Shown: positions 36,775 through 45,412, counted from the first letter of the stretch. The stretch is DNA of 64,000 nt from Planctomycetota bacterium (GCA_016709875.1 JADJLZ010000005.1:434001-498000); one strand, 5' to 3'. Numbers and translations are program-made. Notes: generated by a model from the letters alone, not told the origin.

Positions 36775-37803
36775 TCAAGGCGCGATGCCGAAGTGCACGG
36801 CCTGCGAGAGGCCGACGTTGTTCGGGAGCGCGAAGCCCGGGTCGCGCGACCAGAACTGCGCATCCACGGTCACGCCGGGCAGGATCGCCGGGTTGGCCCC
36901 GCTGGCGATGTAGGCGTTGAAATCGAAGCTGTACACGCCGCTGCAGTCGCTGCCTCCGACCGTCCCGCCCGATCCGAGCGCGCTGGTGCGGTGCAGCGGC
37001 GCGCGCAGACACAGCGTGCCGCCGCCGAAGGCTGTCGGCTGCAAGCCATTCAGCGTGTAGAGCAGCATGCCCGTCTTCTGGTTGCGCACGTTGCTCGCGA
37101 GGAGCTGGAAGCCGCTGCCAGCGCTGGCGGAGGCGACACCCGAGAAGCTCGTCACCGGCAGGCAACCGAGCGAGTTGGTCTTGGCGACGCAGCGCAGGTC
37201 CGGATCAGGCCCGTTGATCCCGTTCGCGCGCAGCATGAACACGCCCGGATGGCCGATCGTCGGCGGAGCGTAGAGCGTCCAGTTGCCGAGGAAAGTCGGG
37301 TCGAAGGTCCCCGGTCCGTAGGCCGTGCAGAACCAGGCGTGTCCCGCCCAGGCCGTGTGCGGGTCGAGCGTCGCAGGGCTGAAGCTGCCATCGACGGTCA
37401 TGTAGGCCCCGACGAAGAAGCTGCCACTGACCATCGTCGGCGTGACCGGGTACTGCGTGAAGACGAACTGCCCGCCGTTCTGCACCGTGGTGGTGACCTG
37501 CGTGAGGAGCAGGCCGGTGGTCGGATCGCCCGCGCCGCTCAGGTCGCGCCAGATGCAGAGCGTCACCGGCGTCCCGGTCGGAGCGTCGCCGAACATCGCC
37601 TCGATCGAGGTGATCGTCGCCGTGCCGTTCACGTGCAACACGTCGAGCCAGCAGAAATCCTCGGGCAGACCGTAGGTGAGCGAAGCCCCGGGCGTCCCGT
37701 CGTCGACCTTGTAGGTCTGGGCGGACGAGGACTGCGGGAGCAGGGCGCAAGCGGCGAGGAGCAGGCCCGCGGCGCGAGTGTTCGTGAGGAGAGTGGTGAA
37801 CAT
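36775..37803 (-). CDS. Secreted protein of unknown function, planctomycete-type
   Basis: The protein has 342 residues from ATG 37803. A signal peptide (AGLLLAACALLPQSSSAQT) is followed by a beta-rich domain of about 165 residues (VDDGTPGASLTYGLPEDFCWLDVLHVNG) with PTGTPVTLCIWRDLSGAGDP. The C-terminal part (DLRCVAKTNSLGC onward, GGTLCLRAPLHRTSALGSGG, DCSGVYSFDFNAYI, FWSRDPGF) is a second Cys-poor module that I associate with secreted planctomycete proteins. Probably extracellular; function unknown. GGAGAGG lies upstream of the start. Longer open frame to 38094 is not supported. Confidence 0.72.
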   Translation of the reverse strand: MFTTLLTNTRAAGLLLAACALLPQSSSAQTYKVDDGTPGASLTYGLPEDFCWLDVLHVNGTATITSIEAMFGDAPTGTPVTLCIWRDLSGAGDPTTGLLLTQVTTTVQNGGQFVFTQYPVTPTMVSGSFFVGAYMTVDGSFSPATLDPHTAWAGHAWFCTAYGPGTFDPTFLGNWTLYAPPTIGHPGVFMLRANGINGPDPDLRCVAKTNSLGCLPVTSFSGVASASAGSGFQLLASNVRNQKTGMLLYTLNGLQPTAFGGGTLCLRAPLHRTSALGSGGTVGGSDCSGVYSFDFNAYIASGANPAILPGVTVDAQFWSRDPGFALPNNVGLSQAVHFGIAP

Positions 37804-37970
37804 GCGAATCCTTGGCCTCTCCGGGATCGTGCAGGCACGGCGGCGGACGGTGCGCCCGCGCATGCGCGGCCTGCGCGCAAGAGGGGAGACAGCTCGTGCA
37901 GATTCGCCCCGAACGCGCGATCGCACAATGCGTTCGAGTGCGGAGAGTGGACGCGCACGGAGCGCTTCGC

Positions 37971-38513
37971 TCACGCGCGCAGGAGCGATTGCAGCGCCGC
38001 AATCGTCTTCCAGTCGCGCGTCGTGGCCGGGGACTTCAGCACGCGCTCGAGCCGCGCGTTGGTGAACTTCGCCTCGTGGCTGGGGATCGTGCACCAGAAG
38101 TGCAGCTCGCGGCCGCGCACGAGCGTGCGCTCTTTCGCGTAGCTCCAGGAGTGCAGCGTCTGGGCCATCTCCGCGCTCGGTTCCGCGCGCAGGAGCGATA
38201 CGTAGTGGCGCACGTTCTTGCCCTTCAGCCCGTGCGCGAGCGTCTCGCCCTCCGCGTGCAGAGCCGCGAGCTGTTTGGCCGTGCGCACGAGTGTCGCGAC
38301 CTCCCAGCCGAGTTCCTGTTTCCAGAGCGCCTCGAGCTCTACCTCGAAGCGCGGCGCCGCGCGCGCGCTGCAGTCGAAGAGCAGGTTGCCGCTCTGGATG
38401 TAGGTCGAGACGCCGCGCAGACCCGCGCCCTCGGCCAGCGTGCGCACCCGCTCCATCTTGACGAAGCGCCCGCCGACGTTGATCGCGCGCAGGAAGGCGA
38501 CGGCGCGCGGCAT
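37971..38513 (-). CDS. DUF1697 family protein
   Basis: The protein has 180 residues, the normal length. It begins with the family signature AFLRAINVGGRFVKMERVR and has STYIQSGNLLFDC and FWCTIPSHEAKFTNARLERVL. Soluble and cytoplasmic; the function of DUF1697 is unknown. It starts 4 bases after the YjbR-like gene and is the last gene of the glutamate dehydrogenase operon. Confidence 0.9.
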   Translation of the reverse strand: MPRAVAFLRAINVGGRFVKMERVRTLAEGAGLRGVSTYIQSGNLLFDCSARAAPRFEVELEALWKQELGWEVATLVRTAKQLAALHAEGETLAHGLKGKNVRHYVSLLRAEPSAEMAQTLHSWSYAKERTLVRGRELHFWCTIPSHEAKFTNARLERVLKSPATTRDWKTIAALQSLLRA

Positions 38514-38517
38514 CGGG

Positions 38518-38940
38518 CTACTTGCGCCGCGCGCTCTTGCGCTTGCGGGCTGCCGGCGCGGGCTTTGCCGGCGCGCCGTCGAGCAGCGCGACGAGCTTCT
38601 TCGGCGCGATCGCGCGGTAGCTCTCCTCGATCCAGCCCTTCCAGCGCTCGAGATCGGCGCGTTCGCCCGGCCCGATGCGCGCCATGATCCAACCGCTCTT
38701 GCCCAGGCCGTAGCCCGCCGGCTCGGTGTAGCCCAGGTCGAGCGCGCTGACGCCCGAGCGCGGCAGCTTGACGCACACCATCAGCTGCTCCCCGCGCGGG
38801 TCCGGCACTCCGAAGAAGACGAAGACCTTCTTGCCGACCTTCGCGACGTTCTCGCCCCAGGGGTGGTCCTCCCAGGCCTCTGGGAGCGAGAGTGCGTGCG
38901 CGAGGAGTGCGGCGGTGAGCTGCTTCGAGCTGTGCGGCAT
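38518..38940 (-). CDS. MmcQ/YjbR-like double-wing DNA-binding protein
   Basis: The protein has 140 residues. PEAWEDHPWGENVAKVGKKVFVFFG and YGLGKSGWIMARIG are characteristic of the MmcQ/YjbR (CyaY-like) fold. The C-terminus is Lys/Arg/Ala-rich (PAPAARKRKSARRK), as in histone-like tails. It could bind DNA. It lies 7 bases after the dehydrogenase paralogue in the same operon. Confidence 0.88.
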   Translation of the reverse strand: MPHSSKQLTAALLAHALSLPEAWEDHPWGENVAKVGKKVFVFFGVPDPRGEQLMVCVKLPRSGVSALDLGYTEPAGYGLGKSGWIMARIGPGERADLERWKGWIEESYRAIAPKKLVALLDGAPAKPAPAARKRKSARRK

Positions 38941-38947
38941 GCGCCTC

Positions 38948-40261
38948 TCAGGCGTACAGCCCGCGCAGCTTGTCCGCCGCCGCGACGCGTGTCACGGCGA
39001 CCATGTGCGCGGCCATGCGCAGGCGCGAATTCTGCTCCTTGGCGACCTTCGCGACCTCGTCCCAGGCCTCGAGCATGAAGCGCTCGAGCCGGTGCTGCAC
39101 CACGTCGGGGAGCCAGGAGTAGCCGGCGCGGTTCTGGACCCACTCGAAGTAGTTCACGACCGTGCCGCCGCCGGTGGCGAGGATGTCAGGCACCACCGCG
39201 ATGCCGCGTTCGGCGAGGATGCGGTCCGAACGCTGCGAGACCGCGGCGTGCGAACCCTCGACGATCAGCTTGCACTGCAATTCGCGAGCGTTGCGCAGGT
39301 GCACCACGTTCGCGACGGCGCAGGGCATGAACACGTCGCAGGGCCGCTCGATGATCTCCTCGCCGGAGAGCACCTCGAAGGAGCCCTTCGAGCGCCGCAG
39401 GTCGTCGTGGTCGATGCGCGCGCGCACCGCCGCCGAGACGTCGAGGCCCTTTTCGTTGTAGATGCCTCCGTGCATGTCGGACATGCCGACCACGATCTGG
39501 CCGTCCTGTGCGAGCAGCTGCGCGAGGTTGCCCCCGCGGCGGCCCGCACCCTGGATGATCACGCGCGCGCCGGTGCGCGGCAGTCCCGAGCGCTCGAGCG
39601 CGGGCCCGAGCAGGATGCGCATGCCCTGCGCGACGGCGGCGGCATTGCCGTAGGTGCCACCGAGCTTGAGCGGCTTGCCGCACACCGAGGCGTTCTCGGT
39701 CGTGCGCGAGTGCATCGAGACGGTGTCCATCACCCAGGCGAGCAGTTCCTCGTCCGTGGCCAGATCGCCAGCGAAGATGTCGCGCTCGGCGCCGATGTCA
39801 CCGATCATGTTGGAGACGTAGCGCCGCACCGCGCGCTCGAGTTCGCCGCGCGAGTGGCGCTTGGCCGACATGCGGATGCCGCCCGCGGAGCCGCCGAAGG
39901 GCACGTTGAGCAGCGCGCACTTCCAGGTCATCCAGCCGGCGAGCGCGCGCAGCTCCTCGACCTTCAGCCCGGCATGGATGCGCAGCGGGCCGAAGTAGGG
40001 GCCCAGGCCCGAGTTGTGCTGCACGCGGTAGCCCTCGAAGATCGCGAGGGTGCCGTCGTCGAGCTTGGTCGGGACGCTGACCATGATCTCGCGGTCAGGC
40101 TTGCGCAGCAGCGCGTAGAGGTCCGAGTCGAGTCCGCTGCGGTCGGCGGCCTCGTCGAAACTCGCCATCATCGAGGCGAAGGGGTTCTCGTCCTCCATCG
40201 AGTGCGAGGAGGGCGCGAGGTCGTCGTATTCGACGTGCGGGGGCGAGTGGATCGTTTCCAT
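38948..40261 (-). CDS. Glutamate-dehydrogenase-like protein lacking catalytic lysines
   Basis: The protein has 437 residues. ATG 40261 overlaps the stop of the upstream paralogue (TGATG). The fold is clearly Glu/Leu/Phe/Val dehydrogenase (GYRVQHNSGLGP, TWKCALLNVPFGG, VIIQGAGRRGGNLAQLL, VVPDILATGGGTVVNYFEW). But the substrate-lysine motif GP-x-KGGIR is GPYFGPLRIH here and the catalytic GG-x-KGG is GGSAGGI. Both lysines needed for chemistry are missing, while the neighbour keeps them. In Thermus an inactive GdhA pairs with active GdhB in a hetero-hexamer; by analogy this may be a regulatory subunit. It is not expected to be an enzyme. Confidence 0.88.
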   Translation of the reverse strand: METIHSPPHVEYDDLAPSSHSMEDENPFASMMASFDEAADRSGLDSDLYALLRKPDREIMVSVPTKLDDGTLAIFEGYRVQHNSGLGPYFGPLRIHAGLKVEELRALAGWMTWKCALLNVPFGGSAGGIRMSAKRHSRGELERAVRRYVSNMIGDIGAERDIFAGDLATDEELLAWVMDTVSMHSRTTENASVCGKPLKLGGTYGNAAAVAQGMRILLGPALERSGLPRTGARVIIQGAGRRGGNLAQLLAQDGQIVVGMSDMHGGIYNEKGLDVSAAVRARIDHDDLRRSKGSFEVLSGEEIIERPCDVFMPCAVANVVHLRNARELQCKLIVEGSHAAVSQRSDRILAERGIAVVPDILATGGGTVVNYFEWVQNRAGYSWLPDVVQHRLERFMLEAWDEVAKVAKEQNSRLRMAAHMVAVTRVAAADKLRGLYA

Positions 40262-41547
40262 CACGCGAACACTCCACGCAGGCGGTAGACGCTGGCGACG
40301 CGGTCGATCGAGAGGATGTAGGCCGCGATGCGCATCGAGCACTTGTACTTCTGCATCATCGCGTACACGTCGTCGAAGGACTTGACCATGATCTGTTCGA
40401 GCGAGGTGTTCACGCGCTGCTCGGTCCAGAAGTAGCCCATGCGGTCCTGGACCCACTCGAAGTAGGAGACCGTCACGCCGCCGGCGTTGGCCAGGATGTC
40501 GGGCACGATCATCACGCCCTTCTTCTCCAGGATCGCGTCGGCCGAGTCCGTGGTCGGACCATTGGCGCCCTCGATGATCAGGCGCGCGTGGATGCGATCG
40601 GCGTTCTTCGAGGTGATCTGGTTCTCGGTCGCCGCCGGGACGAGCACTTCGCAGGGCAACTCGAGCGCTGCCTCGCCGGTGAGCTCGCGCGCGCCGGGGA
40701 AGCCGGCCAGGCGTCCGGTCTTCTTCTGGTGCGCCATCACGGCCGGGATGTCGAGGCCCTTCTCGTTGGCGATCGCGCCGTACATGTCGCTGATCGAGAC
40801 GATCTTGTAGCCCTCGCGGTGCATCAGCTCGGCGCCGATGCCGCCCACGTTGCCCGCACCCTGCACGACCACGCGCGTGTTCTCCGGGCGCATGCCGAGC
40901 TTCTTGAGCGCCTCGCGGCAGGTGAGCATCACGCCGCGTCCGGTCGCCTCGCGCCGGCCGCGCGAGCCGCCGAGCACGAGCGGCTTGCCGGTCACGACCG
41001 CGGTGGTCGTGCGGCGCACGTGCATCGAGTAGGTGTCCATGACCCAGGCCATGGTCTGTTCGTTGGTGTTGACATCCGGCGCGGGCACGTCGCGGTCGGG
41101 TCCGAGGATGTCCATGATCGCGGCCGTGTAGCGCCGCGTCAGGCGCTCGAGCTCACCCAGGCTCATCGTGCGCGGATCACAGATGATGCCGCCCTTGCCG
41201 CCGCCGAAGGGCACGTCCACCACGGCGCACTTCCAGGTCATCCAGGCCGAGAGCGCGCGCACCTCGTCGAGGTTGACGTCGGGCGCGTAGCGGATGCCGC
41301 CCTTGCACGGGCCGCGTGAGAAGTTGTGCTGCACGCGGTAGCCGGTGAAGACCTTCAGCTTGCCGTCGTCCATCAGCACCGGCAAGGCCACGGTGAGCTC
41401 GCGGTCGGGACGGCGCAGGACCTCGCGCAGGCCCTCGTCCAGCCCGAGCTTCTCGGCGGCGACGTTGAAGTTGCGCGCCATCGATTCGAACGGATTGAAT
41501 TCGCTCGTGGCCGACGAAGAAACGGATGCGGTCGTGGCTTGGGACAT
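40261..41547 (-). CDS. NAD(P)-glutamate dehydrogenase, catalytic paralogue
   Basis: The protein has 428 residues from ATG 41547. All active-site motifs are present: GYRVQHNFSRGPCKGGIRY (substrate Lys), TWKCAVVDVPFGGGKGGI (catalytic Lys), GPDRDVPAPDVNT, and Rossmann VVVQGAGNVGGIGAEL. It interconverts glutamate and 2-oxoglutarate plus ammonium in the cytoplasm. It is the first gene of an operon with the inactive paralogue, a YjbR-like and a DUF1697 gene. The upstream extension of the open frame to 42297 is antisense to the LPS-kinase gene and is discarded. Confidence 0.93.
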   Translation of the reverse strand: MSQATTASVSSSATSEFNPFESMARNFNVAAEKLGLDEGLREVLRRPDRELTVALPVLMDDGKLKVFTGYRVQHNFSRGPCKGGIRYAPDVNLDEVRALSAWMTWKCAVVDVPFGGGKGGIICDPRTMSLGELERLTRRYTAAIMDILGPDRDVPAPDVNTNEQTMAWVMDTYSMHVRRTTTAVVTGKPLVLGGSRGRREATGRGVMLTCREALKKLGMRPENTRVVVQGAGNVGGIGAELMHREGYKIVSISDMYGAIANEKGLDIPAVMAHQKKTGRLAGFPGARELTGEAALELPCEVLVPAATENQITSKNADRIHARLIIEGANGPTTDSADAILEKKGVMIVPDILANAGGVTVSYFEWVQDRMGYFWTEQRVNTSLEQIMVKSFDDVYAMMQKYKCSMRIAAYILSIDRVASVYRLRGVFA

Positions 41548-41658
41548 GGAGTTGGTGCTTGGGGTGCGACTCGCTGTGGTGGCTGCGATCGACGATCGCG
41601 TCCCGCTGCGAGAATGGCGGACCAGAATAGATCCCTGCAGCCAGGAAGGCGAGGGGGG

Positions 41659-41664
41659 TACAAT
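41659..41664 (+). promoter_or_regulatory. -10-like box TACAAT
   Basis: TACAAT ends 10 bases before the ATG at 41675, a good match to the bacterial -10 consensus. No clear -35 hexamer was seen at normal spacing. Confidence 0.5.
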
Positions 41665-41674
41665 CCCGGGCCGC

Positions 41675-42466
41675 ATGGGTCGGAAGACGTGGAGCAGCAT
41701 GGCTTTGTGGCCTCCCTCCGCCCAGGTCGCACGCCCGTCTGCGCCTTCGAGCGTACCTGCCGGCCTGGTGCTGGGGAGGCTCTTTGACCTGGTTCCCGAC
41801 CGCACGCTGCGGGTCCTGCCCGGGCGCGAGACCTTCGAGGTGCGCTCGCAACCCGGCGCGTGCGTGGTGAAGCGCTCTGCGGAACGCTGGGCGCTGTGGG
41901 GCCGTAGCCCGGCCGAAGTGGAGCACGCGAACCTGCGCGATCTCGAGGCCGACGGGCTGCCGGTGCCGCATCCCCTGGGTTGGGACGTGCGCCGCGAACG
42001 CCTCGCGCGCTGCTCGGTGGTGGCGATGGAGCGCATCGAGCACACGCAGACTCTGCGCGACCGACTCTTCCGCGCGCCCGAGGGCGAGCGCCGCGATCTC
42101 GCCGAGCGGCTGCTCACGCTGGTCGTGCGCCTGCACGCTGCGGGCTGGTACCACCGCGACCTGTACCTGCAGCACCTCGTGTTGCGCGAGGAGGAATTGG
42201 TGCTGCTCGACGTCGGCCGGGCGCGGCGCGATCGGGCGCCGCGACGGCGCTGGTTCGTGAAGGACCTCGCGGCGCTGCTGCACTCGACGCCGCGCAACGT
42301 GAGCGTGCGCGCGCGCCTGGAATTCCTCGCGCGCTACCTCGACGCACGCGGGATCACGCGCCGCGCGGAACGCCGAGCCTGGCTCGCTGCGATCCTGCGC
42401 CGCGCAGAGCGCACGGCCCGCCATACGCCGCGCCATGGCGAGACGCGCCCCTGGGAGGACCTCTGA
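41675..42466 (+). CDS. Kdo/LPS core kinase-like protein (InaA/WaaP family)
   Basis: The protein has 263 residues from ATG 41675 (a second ATG at 41699 is possible). Blocks of the lipopolysaccharide-kinase fold are visible: ACVVKRSAERW (Lys), WYHRDLYLQHLVL (catalytic HRD with Asp), VLLDVGRARRDR (metal Asp), VKDLAALLHST. These enzymes phosphorylate Kdo or heptose of the LPS core in the cytoplasm. It leads a tightly coupled operon with a heptosyltransferase, consistent with LPS core assembly. Confidence 0.85.
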   Translation: MGRKTWSSMALWPPSAQVARPSAPSSVPAGLVLGRLFDLVPDRTLRVLPGRETFEVRSQPGACVVKRSAERWALWGRSPAEVEHANLRDLEADGLPVPHPLGWDVRRERLARCSVVAMERIEHTQTLRDRLFRAPEGERRDLAERLLTLVVRLHAAGWYHRDLYLQHLVLREEELVLLDVGRARRDRAPRRRWFVKDLAALLHSTPRNVSVRARLEFLARYLDARGITRRAERRAWLAAILRRAERTARHTPRHGETRPWEDL

Positions 42467-43479
42467 GGCTCGCGATCCGCGCCCCCAACTGGGTCGGCGA
42501 CCTCGTCATGGCGACGCCCGTGCTCGAGGCGGCACTCGCCGACGCGCGCTTCTCCCAGGTGCGCATCGTGCTGCGCGCGCATCTCGCGCGCGTGCTCGAA
42601 GACGGACCCTGCGCGCCGCATCTCGCGCTCGTACGCTCGGACTCGGAGGAGGTCGCGCTGTACCGCGAACTCGCGCCCGACGCGGTGCTGCTGCTCTCGA
42701 ACTCGCTCGGCGCCGCCTGGCGCGCGCTGCGCGGCGGCGTGAAGCTGCGCGCGGGCTCGGGCCTTGCGGGCCGGCGCTGGCTCTTGCAGCGCTCGCACGT
42801 CCCGCCCACGCGCGGCGGACGGCGCCTCTCGACTCCCACCGCGGAACTGCAGCGCGACGTCGCGGCGCTGCTGGAGATCCGCGTGCCCGACCTGCACCCG
42901 CACCTGGTCGTGCGCGAGGAACTCGCGAACGAGGAGCATGCGCGCCTGCTGCGCCTGGGCGTCGATCCCGCGCGCGGCTACGTGCTGTGCTGTCCGGGTG
43001 CGGCCTACGGCGCGGCCAAACTGTGGCCGGTGGAACACTTCGCGGCGGCGCTCGACGGGCTCTTCGAGCGCCACGGCTGGCGCGGCGTCGTCACCGGCGG
43101 GCCGGGCGAGGAGGCGCTGTGCGACGAGGTCGCGCGGCGCACGCGCCACGGCGCGGTCTCGCTCGCGCGCGAGGAGCGCGACCTCGCGCGGCTCAAGGCG
43201 CTCGTGCGCGGGTCGCGCATGCTGCTCGTGGGGGATTCGGGCCCGCGCTGGTATGCGGCGGCCTTCGACGTGCCCTGCGTGAGCGTGATGGGGCCCAACG
43301 ACCCGCTGCTGACGGCGAGCTCGCTCGAGCACGCGCGCATCGTGCGCCGCAGCGACCTGGAGTGCTCGCCCTGCATGCAGCGCGTGTGCCCGCTCGGCCA
43401 CCACGTCTGCATGCGCGAGCTCGCGCCCGAGCGCGTGCTGGAGGCGGCCGAGGAGCTGCTCGTACAATCCGCGCCATGA
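42463..43479 (+). CDS. ADP-heptose:LPS heptosyltransferase-like GT9 (CTG start)
   Basis: The protein has 338 residues if it starts at CTG 42463. The reading LRLAIRAPNWVGDLVMATPVLEA is the conserved GT9 N-terminus and has no ATG/GTG/TTG at the right place. The CTG overlaps the stop of the kinase gene (CTGA) in the same way as the ATGA/GTGA overlaps elsewhere, with GGGAGG 4 bases upstream. Further GT9 blocks: CPGAAYGAAKLWPVEHFAAAL, VVTGGPGEEAL, LLVGDSGPRWYAAAFDVPCVSVMGP. The D-S-G-P-x-x-x-A motif is the nucleotide-heptose binding site. An internal ATG at 42508 would delete the conserved motif. Confidence 0.88.
   Translation: MRLAIRAPNWVGDLVMATPVLEAALADARFSQVRIVLRAHLARVLEDGPCAPHLALVRSDSEEVALYRELAPDAVLLLSNSLGAAWRALRGGVKLRAGSGLAGRRWLLQRSHVPPTRGGRRLSTPTAELQRDVAALLEIRVPDLHPHLVVREELANEEHARLLRLGVDPARGYVLCCPGAAYGAAKLWPVEHFAAALDGLFERHGWRGVVTGGPGEEALCDEVARRTRHGAVSLAREERDLARLKALVRGSRMLLVGDSGPRWYAAAFDVPCVSVMGPNDPLLTASSLEHARIVRRSDLECSPCMQRVCPLGHHVCMRELAPERVLEAAEELLVQSAP
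43463..43468 (+). promoter_or_regulatory. -10-like box TACAAT inside the GT9 3' end
   Basis: TACAAT ends 7 bases before the ATG of the enoyl-CoA hydratase gene. It could be an internal promoter; it may also be coincidence because it is inside coding sequence. Confidence 0.3.
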
Positions 43480-44300
43480 CGCACCCGGTCCTCGCCGATT
43501 TTCCCTCCGACGTCCCCGACCAGCCCGAACTCGTGCGCTGCGAGCGCGAGGGCGAGCTCGTCTGGCTCACGATCGAGCGCCCCGAGGTGATGAACTGCCT
43601 CTCGTTCCCGACGCTGCGGCGCCTGCGCACGCTGTGCGAGGAGCTGCGCGGCGACCTCTCGATCCGCGCGATCCTGATCACGGGTTCGGGCGAGAAGGCC
43701 TTCTGCGCCGGCGCCGACCTGAAGGAGCGCAAGTCGATGCCGGCCGAGCGCGTGCCGCTCTTCGTGAAGAACATCCGCCGCACGATGGACGACTTCGAGC
43801 GCCTGCCGCAGCCGACGATCGCCGTGCTGAACGGCATTGCCTTTGGCGGCGGGACGGAGCTCGCGCTCTCCTGCGACCTGCGCGTCGCCGCCGCGCACGC
43901 GCAGCTGGGGCTGACCGAAACCTCGCTCGCGATCATCCCCGGCGCGGGCGGCACGCAGCGCCTGCCGCGCCTGGTGGGCCGCTCGCGTGCGAAAGACCTG
44001 ATCCTGACCGCGCGCAAGCTCGACGCGCAGGAGGCCGAGCGCATCGGCCTGGTGAACCGCATCGCGCCCGCGGGCCAGCTGCGCGAGACGGCGCTCGAAC
44101 TCGCGCACTCGATCGCGGCGAACGGCCCGGTCGCGGTGCGCGCGGCCAAGGCGGCGATCGACAGCGGCTGCGAAGAGCCGCTCGAGCGCGGTCTGGAGAC
44201 CGAGGCGCGCTGCTACGAGCGCGTGCTGCCGACCAAGGACCGGCTCGAGGCGCTCGCGGCCTTCGCCGAGAAGCGCAAGCCGAGGTTCGAGGGATGCTGA
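43476..44300 (+). CDS. Enoyl-CoA hydratase/isomerase, AUH (methylglutaconyl-CoA hydratase)-like
   Basis: The protein has 274 residues; ATG 43476 overlaps the GT9 stop (ATGA). Crotonase-fold motifs: FCAGADLKERK, AVLNGIAFGGGTELALSCDLRVA (first catalytic Glu), LGLTETSLAIIPGAGGTQRLPRLVG (second Glu; the exact AUH signature). It hydrates 2-enoyl-CoA, probably 3-methylglutaconyl-CoA in leucine breakdown. It is cytoplasmic. Its place in an LPS operon seems to be transcriptional convenience rather than pathway linkage. Confidence 0.93.
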   Translation: MTHPVLADFPSDVPDQPELVRCEREGELVWLTIERPEVMNCLSFPTLRRLRTLCEELRGDLSIRAILITGSGEKAFCAGADLKERKSMPAERVPLFVKNIRRTMDDFERLPQPTIAVLNGIAFGGGTELALSCDLRVAAAHAQLGLTETSLAIIPGAGGTQRLPRLVGRSRAKDLILTARKLDAQEAERIGLVNRIAPAGQLRETALELAHSIAANGPVAVRAAKAAIDSGCEEPLERGLETEARCYERVLPTKDRLEALAAFAEKRKPRFEGC

Positions 44301-45343
44301 GCGAGCGGCGCAGCGGGCTCTCCGAGAGCCTGTGGCGCGCCGCTTTTGGTCTGGCGCTCTTCGCGCACTTCGCTTTCGAGGTCTGGCCGCTCGAGGGAGC
44401 GCAGCGGCCGATCGGCACGCTGGGGATGCTGGCCGCGCTGTGCCTCACACTCGGCTGGCGCGACCGAGGCTGCGCCGTGCTGCTCGCCGTGTTGTGGTTC
44501 CTGCGGCCGCTCGAGCCCGACGTGTGGGGCGCGTGGATCGCGGTGCCGTTGCTGCTGCTCTTGCAGGCGGCGGTTCCAGCGGCACCCTACGGCAGCGCCT
44601 CGGTGCGCGGCCGCGCGGATCCGGCGGGCGGCTGGAGTCTGCCCGCGGGGCTCCTGCGCCTGCGCTTCGCGGTGCTGGGCTGCTTCGTTCTGTATGTGTG
44701 CTTTCCGCGAGCTGGCTTCGCGCCGGACTCGCTGCACGCGTGGAGCGCGGAGGCGCTCGGCCCCTGGCGCGTCGTCGCGGCGGTCGTGTGCGCGTGGCTC
44801 GCGCTGCTCGTCCACGAGCGTGCGCTCGGCTGGATCTGGCTCGCCTTTCTCGCCGCGGCGATCGCGACCGCCTTCGAGCCGGGCAAGGAGGGCGCGCGCT
44901 TCGCGCTCTGGATCGCACTCGCGGCGAACTTCCAGCCGGGCTGGATCGCGCCGCTGCGCGAGTCGGGGATCGAGCGCATCTACTACGACGGCGGCTGCGC
45001 GCTGTGTCACGGCGTCGTGCGCTTCGTGCTCGCCGAGGACCGCGAGGCCGCGTTCCGCTTCGCAGCGCTGGAGGGGGCGGGCCTGCCGATGGGACTGCCG
45101 GACTCGATCGTGGTGCGCACGGCGGACGGGCGCCTGCTGGTGCGCTCGGAGGCGGTGCTGCACGTGCTCGCGCGACTGGGTGGCTTCTGGCGCGGGCTGT
45201 CGCGGATCGCGCGCGTCGTTCCGCGGCCGCTGCGCGATGGGGCGTACGTGCTCGTCGCCGCGCTGCGCAAGCGCGTCTTCGGGACGAAGACGGATGCCTG
45301 CCCGATGCTGCCGCGGCACCTGCGCGCGCGCTTCGGGGGCTGA
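44294..45343 (+). CDS. Membrane protein fused to a DCC-family thiol-disulfide domain (DUF393)
   Basis: The protein has 349 residues from ATG 44294, overlapping the hydratase by 7 bases. About six membrane segments occupy residues 10-210. The C-terminal 115 residues are a DCC domain: IYYDGGCALCHGVVRFVLAED with the D-x-x-C-x-x-C pair, then FRFAALEG and SIVVRTADGRLLVRSEAVLHVLARLGG. DCC (DUF393) proteins are thioredoxin-like and probably handle disulfides or electron flow. The membrane fusion suggests a quinone- or haem-linked redox role in the inner membrane. A second DCC gene lies 500 bases downstream. Confidence 0.8.
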   Translation: MLSERRSGLSESLWRAAFGLALFAHFAFEVWPLEGAQRPIGTLGMLAALCLTLGWRDRGCAVLLAVLWFLRPLEPDVWGAWIAVPLLLLLQAAVPAAPYGSASVRGRADPAGGWSLPAGLLRLRFAVLGCFVLYVCFPRAGFAPDSLHAWSAEALGPWRVVAAVVCAWLALLVHERALGWIWLAFLAAAIATAFEPGKEGARFALWIALAANFQPGWIAPLRESGIERIYYDGGCALCHGVVRFVLAEDREAAFRFAALEGAGLPMGLPDSIVVRTADGRLLVRSEAVLHVLARLGGFWRGLSRIARVVPRPLRDGAYVLVAALRKRVFGTKTDACPMLPRHLRARFGG

Positions 45344-45354
45344 GGGGGGGGCTT

Positions 45355-45368
45355 TTGAACAAGTTCGA
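45355..45368. promoter_or_regulatory. Palindrome-like operator site 1
   Basis: TTGAACAAGTTCGA has a GAAC-AA-GTTC core. It is one of two GAAC-NN-GTTC sites upstream of the 45457 operon, whose third gene encodes a TetR repressor. Confidence 0.5.
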
Positions 45369-45412
45369 TTTTTGAGTGGCGGGGCTGGCCTCGGAGGCCG
45401 ATACTCCGAGTA

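Noticed and set aside
41548..42297. N-terminal extension of the active glutamate dehydrogenase.
   Set aside because: It is antisense to the LPS-kinase gene and reads as Arg/Ser-rich shadow sequence; the normal GDH N-terminus begins at 41547.
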